Assembly: GCF_006517625.1 (NCBI RefSeq)
Contig: NZ_VHQI01000006.1
Span: 1 to 64,000, forward strand
Direction: 5' to 3'
DNA from: Mixta tenebrionis
Lineage (GTDB): Bacteria > Pseudomonadota > Gammaproteobacteria > Enterobacterales > Enterobacteriaceae
DNA: 64,000 bases
Shown: positions 46,645 through 56,735 of the stretch, one piece after another
How the letters are laid out: every line of letters begins with the position of its first letter
Numbering within the stretch: the first letter of the stretch is position 1
The notes under the pieces: model-generated
Databases searched by the model: none
What the model was told of the DNA's origin: nothing
The model's input: the letters and a program-made list of their open reading frames with translations, nothing else
Made by a program: the position numbers and the translations under genes

Positions 46645-46919
46645 TTCTCCAGGCGGGCGCCGGCTCTGCGCGTCCGCCGCGGCTTTCTTTTCATGTGACA
46701 AACTGCGCATTTTCTCGTCACGATGGCAAAATTTCGCCGATCGTACCGGGCCATTGTGGTTAACTGGCCGCGCTTTACCGGAAAAGGCTCCTTTTCCGCT
46801 CAGCATCCGCTGGTTCATCCTGCCGTGAAAATATTGCCTTCCCTGCAAGAACTCTGGCGCAGCCGGGCGGTCTGATTATCGTTTGTGAAATATGTTGCGC
46901 CGGGAATAAAGAAGGTTGA

Positions 46920-48611
46920 ATGAATTACATTAAATCGCTTACCCAGCAAAAGCTCTCTCTTTTGCTGTCGCTCTACATCGGCATTTTGCTGAACCTGCCC
47001 GTTTTTTATCGTCGGTTCGATCCTTTTCTTAGCCAATCCACTTTTTCTAACTGGCTGTCTGCGGCGGCGGAAGTGGTGGCGATAGTTCTGCTCACCTTCT
47101 TCCTGATGCGCCTGCTGTCGCTGGGCGGCAAGCTGGCGTACCGCATTCTCGCCACGCTGCTGGTGCTGATTTCGGTCGCCGCCGCCTACTATATGACCTT
47201 TTTTAACGTGGTGATTGGCTACGGTATCGTCGCCTCGGTGATGACCACCGATATCGATCTCTCTAAAGAGGTGGTGGGTTATCAGTTTGCGTTGTGGATG
47301 GTGCTGCTCAGCGCGCTGCCGCTGCTGATGATCTGGCGCAACCGCCTGCGTATGACGCTGATCGAGCAGCTGAGAACGCCGGGCCAGCGCCTGCAGCCGA
47401 TGGCGATTATGCTGCTGGCGGTGGCGCTGGTCTGGCTGCCGATCCGCTATTTTGACAAGCTGCAAAAAGCCAATGAGGAAATTACCAATATCGATCTGCC
47501 CAGCTACGGCGGGGTAGTGGCGCACTCCTATCTGCCCTCTAACTGGCTGTCGGCGCTGGGGCTGTTTACCTGGACGCATATTGATGAGGCGGTAGACGGC
47601 GAAGAACTGCTCGACCCGGCGAAGCAGTTTACCTACATCGCGCCGGCGGATATCGATGATACTTACGTGGTGTTCGTCATTGGCGAAACCACCCGCTGGG
47701 ATCATATGGGGCTGCTGGGCTACCAGCGTGACACGACGCCGAAGCTCTCTCATGAAAAGAATCTGGTGGCGTTCCGCGGCGAATCCTGCGATACCGCCAC
47801 TAAGCTTTCGCTGCGCTGTATGTTTGTGCGCGAGGGCGGCACTATGGATAACCCAGGGCGTACGCTGAAGGAAGAGAACATCTTTTCCGTACTGAAATCG
47901 CTTGGCTTCAGCTCCGAGCTGTTCGCCATGCAGAGCGAAGTCTGGTTTTACGATAACAGCCATGCGGATAACTTCGTCTTCCGCGAGCAGATCGGCTCTG
48001 AGCAGCGTAATCAGGGCAAGCCGGTTGACGATATGCTGCTGATCCCGGAGCTCAGGGCGTCGCTCGATCGTCACCCGAACGGTAAGCATCTGGTGGTGCT
48101 GCATACCAAAGGTTCGCACTATCTCTATTCCCAGCGCTATCCGCGCAGCTATGCGCGCTATACCCCGGAATGCATGGGCGTTGATGAGAAGTGCAGCAAG
48201 GCGCAGCTGATTAACGCTTTCGATAACTCCGTGCTTTACACCGACAGCGTGCTGGACAGCGTTTATGACCAGCTGCGCGATAAAAAAGCGATCGTGTTCT
48301 ACGCGGCGGATCATGGTGAATCGATCAGCGACAACATGCACCTGCACGGCACGCCGCGCGATATGGCGCCGCCGGAGCAGTTCCGCGTGCCGATGATCGT
48401 CTGGGCTTCCGACAGCTGGCTGGCGGAGAGCAACCATCGTCAGGCGTTTGAGCGCCTGCAGGCGCAGCAGCGCGTCGGGAAAACCCATCGCCACGTTGAG
48501 CTGTTCGATACTATTCTCGGCTGTCTCGGCTACAGCTCGCCGGACGGCGGCATCAGGGCGGAGAATAACTGGTGTCAGGCGCCGGGCGCTGAAACGGCGG
48601 GAAAAAGCTGA
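46920..48611 (+). CDS. eptB: Kdo2-lipid A phosphoethanolamine 7''-transferase EptB
   Basis: 563 residues, same length as E. coli EptB. Five N-terminal membrane segments (about 10-180), then a periplasmic sulfatase-like domain with the nucleophile Thr in VIGETTRWDHMG and zinc ligands in YAADHGESISDN, plus paired Cys. Adds phosphoethanolamine to the outer Kdo of LPS, which increases resistance to cationic peptides. GAAGG precedes the ATG. Followed by proK as in E. coli. Confidence 0.95.
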   Translation: MNYIKSLTQQKLSLLLSLYIGILLNLPVFYRRFDPFLSQSTFSNWLSAAAEVVAIVLLTFFLMRLLSLGGKLAYRILATLLVLISVAAAYYMTFFNVVIGYGIVASVMTTDIDLSKEVVGYQFALWMVLLSALPLLMIWRNRLRMTLIEQLRTPGQRLQPMAIMLLAVALVWLPIRYFDKLQKANEEITNIDLPSYGGVVAHSYLPSNWLSALGLFTWTHIDEAVDGEELLDPAKQFTYIAPADIDDTYVVFVIGETTRWDHMGLLGYQRDTTPKLSHEKNLVAFRGESCDTATKLSLRCMFVREGGTMDNPGRTLKEENIFSVLKSLGFSSELFAMQSEVWFYDNSHADNFVFREQIGSEQRNQGKPVDDMLLIPELRASLDRHPNGKHLVVLHTKGSHYLYSQRYPRSYARYTPECMGVDEKCSKAQLINAFDNSVLYTDSVLDSVYDQLRDKKAIVFYAADHGESISDNMHLHGTPRDMAPPEQFRVPMIVWASDSWLAESNHRQAFERLQAQQRVGKTHRHVELFDTILGCLGYSSPDGGIRAENNWCQAPGAETAGKS

Positions 48612-48674
48612 CGTCGATACGCCGGCGGCGTGAATGCTTTTCAGCCAGTTAAGGCATATGGCGTGAAAAAGTCA

Positions 48675-48703
48675 TTGACGCCTGGCGGCGACCTGAGTAA
48701 GAT
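48675..48703 (+). promoter_or_regulatory. proK promoter
   Basis: TTGACG (48675-48680), 17-bp spacer, TAAGAT (48698-48703), then a GC-rich GCGCCCC discriminator typical of stringently controlled stable RNA promoters. Confidence 0.82.
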
Positions 48704-48713
48704 GCGCCCCCAT

Positions 48714-48790
48714 CGGCGAGTAGCGCAGCCTGGTAGCGCAACACGTTCGGGACGTGTGGGTCGGAGGTTCAAATCCTCTCTCGCCGACCA
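48714..48790 (+). tRNA. proK: tRNA-Pro (CGG), proK
   Basis: 77 nt with acceptor stem CGGCGAG/CTCGCCG, anticodon CGG in the loop of CACGTTCGGGACGTG, TTCAAAT T-loop and encoded CCA. Same location between eptB and dppA as E. coli proK. Confidence 0.97.
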
Positions 48791-48798
48791 AATCCCCA

Positions 48799-48826
48799 AC
48801 CCCAGTCAGCAATGACTGGGGTTTTT
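48799..48826 (+). terminator. proK terminator
   Basis: Stem CCCCAGTCA / TGACTGGGG with GCAA loop and T5; nine bp after the tRNA. Confidence 0.92.
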
Positions 48827-49522
48827 GCTTTTTGCGCGCCGGTTATTTTCCCGCAGCTCGCCTTTGCGCCGGCCCTAAGTCCTGCTTGCGTCATAGCCAA
48901 CGGTTATTCTCTTTTGGGCAGTCATAACCTTTGCTTTTAGCGTGCCCGGCGCAGCAAAGGCGGTTAAGCGTTATTATTGGCAGTCGCCGCGCCGCAGGCC
49001 GCGTCTTGTCTGTTCTGTCCGCTTATTTTGCAGCGCGTCCGTATCACTTTTCTTTCTCTGCATCGTCCCGGGCCGCCGCGCCTCGCCGCAGCATTTTTAG
49101 CTGCCTTCCCGCCGGAACGGCCGCTCAATCGTTCAGTTATTCAGCATCCAACGATAAAATTTAAAGCTTTTTTTACCGCGGAACGCACTGAGCGGCGCGC
49201 TTTTTACCCGATCTTTATGCGGGCAACTGGCAAAATGCTGAATTTTTCATCTGGCTTTGTTAGCGGATGGTTTTTTTTATGTTTGCTTGCTGTTTCTCAC
49301 ACTCTGTGTAAATACCTCACATCCGTATTGACGTCTTTGCGATCTGTTGACAAATTGATGTTTCACCGGGGGAAGGGAAGCGGATTCTTCTGATAGATTT
49401 CGCGCTGTCGAGCCGTCAATGCCGCCACTTCACTCCAGACGCCTTCGGGCATTCGCACCGGCCGCACAAAAAAAACACAGGTCGGGCATACGCGCAAACA
49501 CACATCACATTGGAGCATAAGC
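48827..49522. promoter_or_regulatory. Long dppA upstream region and leader
   Basis: About 700 bp without a convincing gene; a 138-codon plus-strand frame (48977-49393) has shadow-like composition. The leader just before dppA is CA-rich (CAAACACACATCACATTGGAG, 49495-49515) and includes the ribosome site. In E. coli such a sequence is bound by the GcvB small RNA, which represses dppA. Promoter-like TTGACG/TTGACA strings at about 49329-49351 could not be paired with a good -10. Confidence 0.55.
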
Positions 49523-51133
49523 ATGAGTATTTCCTTGGTTAAATCAGGGGTGCTAAAGGTTGGCCTGAGCCTGATTGCAATGACCGTGGCCGCCAGCGTT
49601 CAGGCTAAAACTCTGGTTTACTGTTCAGAAGGATCGCCGGAAGGCTTTAACCCGCAGCTGTTTACCTCCGGCACTACCTATGACGCCAGCTCGCGCCAGG
49701 TCTATAACCGTCTGGTGGAGTTCACTATCGGCACCACCGAGCTGCATCCGGCGCTGGCTGAGAAGTGGGAGGTCAGCGAAGATGGCAAAACCTATACCTT
49801 CCATTTGCGCAAAGGGGTGAAGTGGCACACCACCAAAGATTTCAAACCCACGCGCGATTTTAATGCCGATGATGTGGTGTTTACCTTCGAGCGCCAGCTC
49901 GATAAAAACAACAAATACCACGGCGTTTCCGGCGGCAATTACGAATACTTCGAAGGCATGGATATGCCAAACCTGCTGGCGAAAGTAGAGAAGGTGGATG
50001 ACTACACCGTGCGCTTTACTCTGACGCGCCCGGAAGCGCCGTTCCTTGCCGATTTGGGGATGGATTTCGCCTCTATCCTGTCCGCAGAATATGCTGACAA
50101 AATGCTGAAAGCGGGTACGCCGGAAAAAGTTGACCTCAACCCGGTCGGCACCGGCCCGTTCCAGCTGCTGCAGTATCAGAAGGATTCGCGCATCCTTTAT
50201 AAAGCTAACGCCGATTACTGGGGTACTAAACCGAAAATCGATCGGCTGGTCTTCTCCATTACGCCGGACGCCTCGGTGCGTTACGCCAAGCTGCAAAAAG
50301 GCGAGTGCCAGGTGATGCCCTATCCGAACCCGGCGGATATCGCCCGCATGAAGCAGGATAAAAACATCAATCTGATGGAGCAGCCCGGTCTGAACGTCGG
50401 CTATCTCTCCTACAACGTCGAGAAAAAACCGCTGGATAACCTCAAGGTTCGCCAGGCGCTGACCGTGGCGGTAAACAAAAAGGCGATTATCGACGCTGTC
50501 TATCAGGGCGCGGGCCAGCCGGCGAAAAACCTGATTCCGCCCACCATGTGGGGCTATAACGATGCGGTGCAGGATTACGCTTACGATCCGGAAAAAGCTA
50601 AAGCGCTGCTGAAAGAGGCGGGCATGGCCGATGGTTTCTCTATCGATCTCTGGGCGATGCCGGTACAGCGTCCTTACAACCCGAACGCGCGCCGCATGGC
50701 GGAGATGATTCAGGCTGACTGGGCGAAAATCGGCGTGAAGGCGAAAATCGTTACCTATGAGTGGGGCGAATACCTCAAGCGCGCCAAAGATGGCGAGCAT
50801 CAGACGGTGATGATGGGCTGGACCGGCGATAACGGGGATCCGGATAACTTCTTCGGCACGCTGTTCAGCTGCGCCGCGGCAAAAGATGGTTCCAACTATT
50901 CGCGCTGGTGCGACAAGTCGTTTGAGGAACTGATTCAGCCGGCACGCGCCACCGAAGACCACCAGAAACGTATCGAGCTTTACAAACAGGCTCAGGTAGT
51001 GATGCACGACCAGGCGCCCGCGCTGATCATTGCCCACTCCACGGTATATGAGCCGGTCAGCAAGAAAGTTTCTAACTACGTGGTGGATCCGTTGGGCGGT
51101 CACTATTTCGTTAACGTCGATATCGCTGAATAA
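49523..51133 (+). CDS. dppA: Dipeptide-binding periplasmic protein DppA
   Basis: 536 residues, SBP family 5. Sec signal ending AASVQA with mature start KTLVYCSEGSPEGFNPQ. Family block AEKWEVSEDGKTYTFHLRKGVKWH. Binds di- and tripeptides (also heme and chemotactic signals in E. coli) and feeds DppBCDF. TTGGAG before the ATG. A hairpin follows in the gap to dppB, which would favour dppA over the membrane genes. Confidence 0.97.
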   Translation: MSISLVKSGVLKVGLSLIAMTVAASVQAKTLVYCSEGSPEGFNPQLFTSGTTYDASSRQVYNRLVEFTIGTTELHPALAEKWEVSEDGKTYTFHLRKGVKWHTTKDFKPTRDFNADDVVFTFERQLDKNNKYHGVSGGNYEYFEGMDMPNLLAKVEKVDDYTVRFTLTRPEAPFLADLGMDFASILSAEYADKMLKAGTPEKVDLNPVGTGPFQLLQYQKDSRILYKANADYWGTKPKIDRLVFSITPDASVRYAKLQKGECQVMPYPNPADIARMKQDKNINLMEQPGLNVGYLSYNVEKKPLDNLKVRQALTVAVNKKAIIDAVYQGAGQPAKNLIPPTMWGYNDAVQDYAYDPEKAKALLKEAGMADGFSIDLWAMPVQRPYNPNARRMAEMIQADWAKIGVKAKIVTYEWGEYLKRAKDGEHQTVMMGWTGDNGDPDNFFGTLFSCAAAKDGSNYSRWCDKSFEELIQPARATEDHQKRIELYKQAQVVMHDQAPALIIAHSTVYEPVSKKVSNYVVDPLGGHYFVNVDIAE

Positions 51134-51137
51134 TCAA

Positions 51138-51160
51138 CAGGGCCAGCTTCGCCTGGCCTG
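51138..51160 (+). terminator. Hairpin in the dppA-dppB gap (partial terminator/attenuator)
   Basis: AGGGCCAG-CTTCG-CCTGGCCT stem four bases after dppA, no T run. The 233-bp gap otherwise has no gene. Likely processing/attenuation point within dppABCDF. Confidence 0.55.
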
Positions 51161-51366
51161 ATATCCCTGAGCCGTCGTCGTCCATATTCATTATGGGCAG
51201 CGACGGCCCGACGGCGATAGCTGTGGGCTGAAGTAGCTTCATCCCCTTTCCCGGACGAAAAAATGGCTAAGGCGCAATACACCGCGTCGCGGTTGGCTTC
51301 ACGCCAACGCAGGCATGTGAGCAAAACCCGCCCGGCGCGGCGGGATAAAAACAGAGAAACCGGATT

Positions 51367-52386
51367 ATGCTGCAGTTCATATTCCGACGTTTGGGGTTGG
51401 TTATCCCAACGTTTATCGGTATTACCCTTTTAACCTTCGCTTTCGTGCATCTGATCCCCGGCGATCCGGTGCTGATCATGGCGGGCGAACGCGGGATCTC
51501 CCCGGAACGCCACGCGCAGCTGATGGCCCAGCTTGGTCTGGATCAGCCGATGTGGAAACAGTACCTCACCTACATTAATGGCGTGCTGCATGGCGATCTC
51601 GGCATCTCGCTGAAGAGCCGCACGCCGGTATGGGATGAATTTGTCCCGCGCTTTAAAGCCACGCTGGAGCTGGGCTTCTGCGCCATGCTGTTTGCGATGA
51701 TTGTCGGTATCCCGGTTGGCGTGCTGGCGGCGGTAAAGCGCGGCTCGGTTTTCGACCATACCGCAGTCGGCATCTCGCTGACCGGCTACTCCATGCCCAT
51801 CTTCTGGTGGGGCATCATGCTGATTATGCTGGTTTCGGTGCAGCTTAACCTGACGCCGGTTTCCGGGCGTCTGGGCGATGCGGTTTTTCTGGATGATACG
51901 CAACCGCTGACCGGCTTTGTGCTGATCGATACCTTAATCTGGGGCGAAGCGGGCGATTTTCAGGATGCAGTAATGCATATGATCCTGCCTGCGATTGTGC
52001 TGGGCACCATTCCGCTGGCGGTAATTGTGCGTATGACGCGCTCCTCGATGCTGGAAGTGCTGGGCGAGGATTATATTCGTACCGCGCGCGCCAAGGGGCT
52101 GACGCGGATGCGCGTGATCGTGGTTCACGCGCTGCGCAACGCCATGCTGCCGGTAGTCACCGTTATCGGCCTGCAAATCGGTACGCTGCTGGCCGGGGCG
52201 ATCCTTACCGAAACTATCTTCTCGTGGCCCGGCCTGGGGCGCTGGCTGATTGAAGCGCTACAGCGGCGCGATTATCCGGTGGTGCAGGGCGGCGTGCTGA
52301 TGGTGGCGACGCTCATCATCCTGGTCAACCTGCTGGTTGATCTGCTCTACGGCGTGGTGAATCCGCGCATTCGACATAAAAAATAG
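51367..52386 (+). CDS. dppB: Dipeptide ABC transporter permease DppB
   Basis: 339 residues, same length as E. coli. Six membrane segments; first MLQFIFRRLGLVIPTFIGIT and the EAA loop EDYIRTARAKGLTRMRVIVVHALRNAMLP that docks on DppD/F. Forms the channel with DppC. Confidence 0.97.
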   Translation: MLQFIFRRLGLVIPTFIGITLLTFAFVHLIPGDPVLIMAGERGISPERHAQLMAQLGLDQPMWKQYLTYINGVLHGDLGISLKSRTPVWDEFVPRFKATLELGFCAMLFAMIVGIPVGVLAAVKRGSVFDHTAVGISLTGYSMPIFWWGIMLIMLVSVQLNLTPVSGRLGDAVFLDDTQPLTGFVLIDTLIWGEAGDFQDAVMHMILPAIVLGTIPLAVIVRMTRSSMLEVLGEDYIRTARAKGLTRMRVIVVHALRNAMLPVVTVIGLQIGTLLAGAILTETIFSWPGLGRWLIEALQRRDYPVVQGGVLMVATLIILVNLLVDLLYGVVNPRIRHKK

Positions 52387-52397
52387 GGGGCCGCGAC

Positions 52398-53300
52398 ATG
52401 TCTGTGGTTGATTCCGGCAGCGTAAACGCTGCACCCAAGCCGATGACCCCGTTACAGGAATTCTGGCACTACTTTAAACGCAACAAGGGCGCGGTGATCG
52501 GCCTGGTTTATATCATCATTATGGTGCTGATTGCGATCTTCGCCGGCCTGCTGGCGCCGCACGGCCCGGCGGAACAGTTCCGCGATGCGCTGCTGCGCCC
52601 GCCCGTCTGGCAGGAGGGCGGCAGCTGGCAATATCTTCTCGGCACCGACGACGTGGGCCGCGACGTGCTGTCGCGCCTGATGTACGGCGCGCGCCTGTCG
52701 CTGCTGGTGGGCTGCATGGTGGTGCTGCTGTCGCTGATCCTTGGGGTGATTTTAGGACTGCTGGCGGGCTATATCGGCGGCGCGCTGGATGCCGCCATTA
52801 TGCGTCTGGTCGATATTATGCTGGCGCTGCCGAGCCTGCTGCTGGCGCTGGTGCTGGTAGCGATTTTCGGCCCGTCGATCGTCAACGCTTCGCTGGCGCT
52901 GACCTTTGTAGCGCTGCCGCACTATATCCGCCTGACGCGGGCGGCGGTGCTGGTGGAGGTTCACCACGACTACGTGACCGCCTCCAGCGTGGCGGGCGCA
53001 GGGGCGCTGCGTCAGATGTTCGTCAATATTCTGCCGAACTGCCTCGCGCCGCTGATTGTGCAGGCGTCGCTCGGCTTCTCCAACGCTATCCTGGATATGG
53101 CCGCGCTGGGCTTTCTTGGCATGGGCGCGCAGCCGCCGACGCCGGAGTGGGGCACCATGCTCTCCGACGTGCTGCAGTATGCGCAAAGCGCCTGGTGGGT
53201 GGTCACCTTCCCAGGCGTAGTGATCCTGTTGACGGTACTGGCGTTTAACCTGATGGGCGATGGCTTGCGTGATGCGCTCGACCCGAAACTCAAGCAGTAA
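52398..53300 (+). CDS. dppC: Dipeptide ABC transporter permease DppC
   Basis: 300 residues. Cytoplasmic N-terminus, then LLGTDDVGRDVLSRLMYGAR motif typical of the C-type permeases and the EAA loop HHDYVTASSVAGAGALRQMFVNILPN. Eleven bp after dppB. Confidence 0.97.
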   Translation: MSVVDSGSVNAAPKPMTPLQEFWHYFKRNKGAVIGLVYIIIMVLIAIFAGLLAPHGPAEQFRDALLRPPVWQEGGSWQYLLGTDDVGRDVLSRLMYGARLSLLVGCMVVLLSLILGVILGLLAGYIGGALDAAIMRLVDIMLALPSLLLALVLVAIFGPSIVNASLALTFVALPHYIRLTRAAVLVEVHHDYVTASSVAGAGALRQMFVNILPNCLAPLIVQASLGFSNAILDMAALGFLGMGAQPPTPEWGTMLSDVLQYAQSAWWVVTFPGVVILLTVLAFNLMGDGLRDALDPKLKQ

Positions 53301-53312
53301 AGAGGCACCGAG

Positions 53313-54299
53313 ATGGCGTTATTAAATATAGAAAAACTGTCGGTGCATTTCGGCGATGAAAAAGCACCGTTCCGCGCGGTTGACCGCATCAGTTATCAGG
53401 TAGAGCAGGGGCAGGTGGTCGGCATCGTTGGCGAATCCGGCTCCGGCAAATCGGTCAGCTCGCTGGCGATTATGGGGCTGATTGATTATCCAGGCCGCGT
53501 CATGGCGGACAAGCTGGAGTTTAACCAGCGCGACCTGAAGCGCATCTCCGAAAAAGAGCGGCGCCAGCTGGTAGGCTCGGAAGTGGCGATGATTTTCCAG
53601 GACCCGATGACCAGCCTGAATCCCTGCTACACCGTCGGCTACCAGATTATGGAAGCGATTAAAGTGCATCAGGGCGGCAACCGCCGTACCCGACGCCAGC
53701 GCGCTATCGATCTGCTGAATCAGGTCGGGATTCCCGATGCGGAATCGCGGCTGGATGTTTATCCGCACCAGCTATCCGGCGGCATGAGCCAGCGCGTGAT
53801 GATTGCGATGGCGATCGCCTGCCGTCCGCGCCTGCTGATTGCCGACGAGCCGACTACCGCGCTCGACGTGACGATTCAGGCGCAGATTATCGAACTGCTG
53901 CTGGCGCTGCAAAAGCAGGAGAATATGGCGCTGATCCTGATTACGCACGATCTGGCGCTGGTGGCGGAGGCCGCGCAGCACATTATCGTGATGTATGCCG
54001 GGCAGGTGGTGGAAACCGGCAGGGCGAGCGATATCTTTAAAGCGCCGCGCCATCCTTACACCCAGGCGCTGCTGCGCGCGCTGCCGGAGTTCGCGGCGGA
54101 TAAGGCGCGGCTGGCCTCGCTGCCGGGCGTGGTGCCGGGCAAATACGATCGCCCCGGCGGCTGTCTGCTTAACCCGCGCTGCCCTTACGCCACCGATCGC
54201 TGTCGTGTGGAAGAACCTGAACTGCGTGATATTCCGGGGCGTCAGTCCAAATGTCACTATCCGCTGGATGATGCCGGGAGACCAACCTATGCGTCCTGA
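53313..54299 (+). CDS. dppD: Dipeptide ABC transporter ATPase DppD
   Basis: 328 residues. Walker A GESGSGKS (41-48), signature [15 protein letters not shown], Walker [13 protein letters not shown] and the C-terminal oligopeptide/dipeptide extension with a four-Cys [4Fe-4S]-type cluster ([16 protein letters not shown]...SKCH). Overlaps dppF. Confidence 0.97.
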   Translation: MALLNIEKLSVHFGDEKAPFRAVDRISYQVEQGQVVGIVGESGSGKSVSSLAIMGLIDYPGRVMADKLEFNQRDLKRISEKERRQLVGSEVAMIFQDPMTSLNPCYTVGYQIMEAIKVHQGGNRRTRRQRAIDLLNQVGIPDAESRLDVYPHQLSGGMSQRVMIAMAIACRPRLLIADEPTTALDVTIQAQIIELLLALQKQENMALILITHDLALVAEAAQHIIVMYAGQVVETGRASDIFKAPRHPYTQALLRALPEFAADKARLASLPGVVPGKYDRPGGCLLNPRCPYATDRCRVEEPELRDIPGRQSKCHYPLDDAGRPTYAS

Positions 54300-55293
54300 A
54301 ACTCAACAACAGCCCTACCTGCTTCAGGCCGTCGACCTGAAAAAACATTATCCGGTGAAAAAAGGGATGTTCGGCCAGCCGCGGCTGGTGAAGGCGCTGG
54401 ACGGCGTCTCGTTTAACCTGGAGCGCGGCAAAACCCTGGCGGTAGTCGGCGAATCGGGCTGCGGTAAATCAACGCTTGGCCGCCTGTTAACGATGATTGA
54501 AACGCCGACGGAAGGGCAGCTGTTCTGGCAGGGCCAGGATTTGCTGCGGCACGATCCCCAGGCGCAAAAGCTGCGGCGGCAAAAAATTCAGATTGTGTTC
54601 CAGAATCCCTACGGCTCGCTGAATCCGCGAAAAAAGGTCAGCCAGATCCTGGAAGAGCCGCTGTTGATTAACACCTCGCTCAGTAAGGCGGAGCGGCGGG
54701 AAAAAACGCTGGAGATGATGGCGAAGGTCGGGCTGAAAACCGAGCATTACGATCGCTATCCGCATATGTTTTCCGGCGGCCAGCGCCAGCGTATCGCCAT
54801 CGCGCGCGGGCTGATGCTCGATCCCGACGTGCTGATCGCCGATGAACCGGTGTCGGCGCTTGACGTTTCGGTACGCGCGCAGGTGCTGAACCTGATGATG
54901 GATTTACAGCAGGAGATGGGGCTCTCCTACGTCTTTATCTCGCACGATCTTTCGGTAGTGGAGCATATCGCCGATGAGGTGATGGTGATGTACCTGGGCC
55001 GCTGCGTGGAGAAGGGCAGCAAAGAGGCAATCTTCGCTAATCCGCGCCATCCTTACACCCAGGCGCTGCTGTCCGCCACGCCGCGCCTCAACCCGGATGA
55101 CCGGCGCGAGCGCATCAAGCTGACCGGCGAGCTGCCCAGCCCGCTTAATCCGCCGCCGGGCTGCGCCTTTAACGCGCGTTGCCGGCGTCGTTTCGGCACC
55201 TGCGTCCAGCTACAGCCGCAGCTTAAATATCATGGCGCGCAGCAGATCGCCTGTTTCGCCGTCGATCGGGACGAACAGCAGCAGGCCGGCTAA
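54289..55293 (+). CDS. dppF: Dipeptide ABC transporter ATPase DppF
   Basis: 334 residues, same as E. coli. Walker [10 protein letters not shown], signature [15 protein letters not shown], Walker [14 protein letters not shown]-terminal cysteine set ([17 protein letters not shown]...IAC). The ATG overlaps the end of dppD by 11 bp; a longer frame from 53995 is antiparallel to dppD coding logic and rejected. Last gene of the operon. Confidence 0.97.
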   Translation: MRPETQQQPYLLQAVDLKKHYPVKKGMFGQPRLVKALDGVSFNLERGKTLAVVGESGCGKSTLGRLLTMIETPTEGQLFWQGQDLLRHDPQAQKLRRQKIQIVFQNPYGSLNPRKKVSQILEEPLLINTSLSKAERREKTLEMMAKVGLKTEHYDRYPHMFSGGQRQRIAIARGLMLDPDVLIADEPVSALDVSVRAQVLNLMMDLQQEMGLSYVFISHDLSVVEHIADEVMVMYLGRCVEKGSKEAIFANPRHPYTQALLSATPRLNPDDRRERIKLTGELPSPLNPPPGCAFNARCRRRFGTCVQLQPQLKYHGAQQIACFAVDRDEQQQAG

Positions 55294-55300
55294 AAAGCAA

Positions 55301-55334
55301 ACGTCATCGCATTGATTTCATGGTGCGATGACGT
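55301..55334 (+). terminator. Hairpin after dppF
   Basis: Perfect 11-bp stem ACGTCATCGCA / TGCGATGACGT with a 12-nt loop, seven bp after the dppF stop. The T tract is poor (GCTGTTATTA), so termination may be partial. Confidence 0.7.
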
Positions 55335-55625
55335 GCTGTTATTACCTTCTCCGCACTCTTTTCCGTAAATATTTTATTACCCGCGCCAATAGCCCTGCTT
55401 ATTAAATGGTTAATTTCATTACCCGTTGCCAGAAAAGGTTTAAAGAATCAAGCCTGGCGCTTTATCACTTTTCGCTACGGGTGAATAAATATATTCTTGT
55501 TGTTTAATGAATTAAGTACACTTGGGTGGCGAAGCGCGAACTTTTTCAGGAAAACGGCGATCTATTCGTCCTGGCCTGGCGTATTAGCCAAATGAAAAAT
55601 GCTATAGTAAATAAGCGAATGTAAA
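55335..55625. other. AT-rich region upstream of the CZB gene
   Basis: About 290 bp, AT-rich, no gene. A TGCTATAGT extended -10 lies at about 55599-55607 just before the CZB reading frame. Confidence 0.45.
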
Positions 55626-56669
55626 ATGGATAATACTTTTAGTTTATTTCAATTTAAAAAGAAAAAACAGCCGGAGCCCGTAACTGTAGCACAGTAAAGC
55701 GTTGTAGTTCAAAAGGATACGATTTACGAACGAATTATCTGTCAGAATCTGCTTTCCGGTATGGGCAGTATAGAAATTATTCGAAATTCCTTGCTTAATT
55801 CCAGTGAACAGCTGAAAAAAGAGCAGGAAATTATTGAGGCGCTGAATGAAAAGAATCTTTATGCGCGTAATGCCATTCAGGCATTAATGAATCAGGTTAG
55901 CCAGTTTGAAGAGCGGGCGCAAAATGAAAATGCGGTAAGCCAGGATTTACAGCTGGCCGTTGGCGAAATAAACGATTGCGTCAATGATATCGATCGGCTG
56001 GCGAACCAAACTAATCTGCTGGCAATCAATTCCGCGATTGAAGCGGCCAGGGTCGGCACCCAGGGGCGCGGCTTTTCGGTACTGTCGCGTGAAGTAAAAA
56101 CCCTGGCGGAAGAGGTCAAGCAGCAGTCGGGAAAAATAGAAACCTTAACCGGCAACATTCATCGTCTGGCCAGCCAGGTGTGCGAAAATGCGGCGGGCGT
56201 TATGGCCGCGCTCGCCACCATCAAAAGAGACGTGACGCTGGCCTGCGAGGCGCTGGAAGAAGTGATTACCCGCTCAACGCGCATGCAGGCGATCATCCGC
56301 TTTATCTCTCGTCAGCAGTTTCTTAATACCGTCAAGCTCGATCACATTATCTGGAAGCAGCAGGTATATACCCTGCTGTTCAATCAGGATAAGCGTTCCA
56401 GCGTCAACGGCCATCAGGAGTGTCGTCTGGGCAAGTGGTATTACGGCGGCGAAGGGCGAGCGCTGTTTAGCGATAACACCCATTTTCGTCAGCTTGAGCA
56501 GCCGCATGCCAGCGTGCATAACAGCGGGCGGGCGGCGCTGGCGGCTTTCGCCAAAGGTGATGTCAAAGCGCTGTCGGACGCGCTGGCGCATATGGAGCAG
56601 GCCAGCGATCGGGTGATCATCATCCTCGATCGGCTGATTGAATGTATTACGCCGCAACAGATTGCCTGA
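55626..56669 (+). pseudogene. Soluble chemoreceptor-like protein with MCP signalling tip and CZB zinc-binding domain; interrupted by an in-frame TAA
   Basis: From ATG 55626 the frame reads MDNTFSLFQFKKKKQPEPV and meets TAA at 55695-55697. The same frame then continues [21 protein letters not shown] into the 302-residue ORF from ATG 55761, so full length would be 347. Numbering from 55761: an MCP hairpin tip lies at about 77-120 ([37 protein letters not shown]). A C-terminal CZB domain has the ligand set His195, Cys221 ([10 protein letters not shown]), His249 and His253. No membrane segment. ATG 55761 has no Shine-Dalgarno, so expression after the stop is doubtful. CZB proteins sense zinc or hypochlorite; in E. 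coli the CZB diguanylate cyclase DgcZ uses the same domain. It lies beside bcs, which suggests but does not prove a link to cellulose control. Confidence 0.75.
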
Positions 56670-56691
56670 TGGCGCCGGAAAGCCGGGCATA

Positions 56692-56715
56692 AAAAAGCCC
56701 GCCTGCGCGGGCCTC
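56692..56715. terminator. Bidirectional hairpin between the CZB gene and bcsG
   Basis: GCCCGC/GCGGGC stem preceded by AAAAAA (a T6 tract on the minus strand), so it best terminates bcsEFG on the minus strand. Confidence 0.75.
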
Positions 56716-56735
56716 ATGATTCATCATCGCGCGGC

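Noticed and set aside
46815-48494. 559-codon minus-strand frame opposite eptB
   Set aside because: Shadow of eptB codon usage; low-complexity His/Arg/Gln product without recognisable domains.
48977-49393. 138-codon frame in the dppA upstream region
   Set aside because: No ribosome site, uneven composition, and it overlaps the likely dppA promoter; no family recognised.
49625-51103. 492-codon minus-strand frame opposite dppA
   Set aside because: Antisense shadow of an unambiguous dppA.
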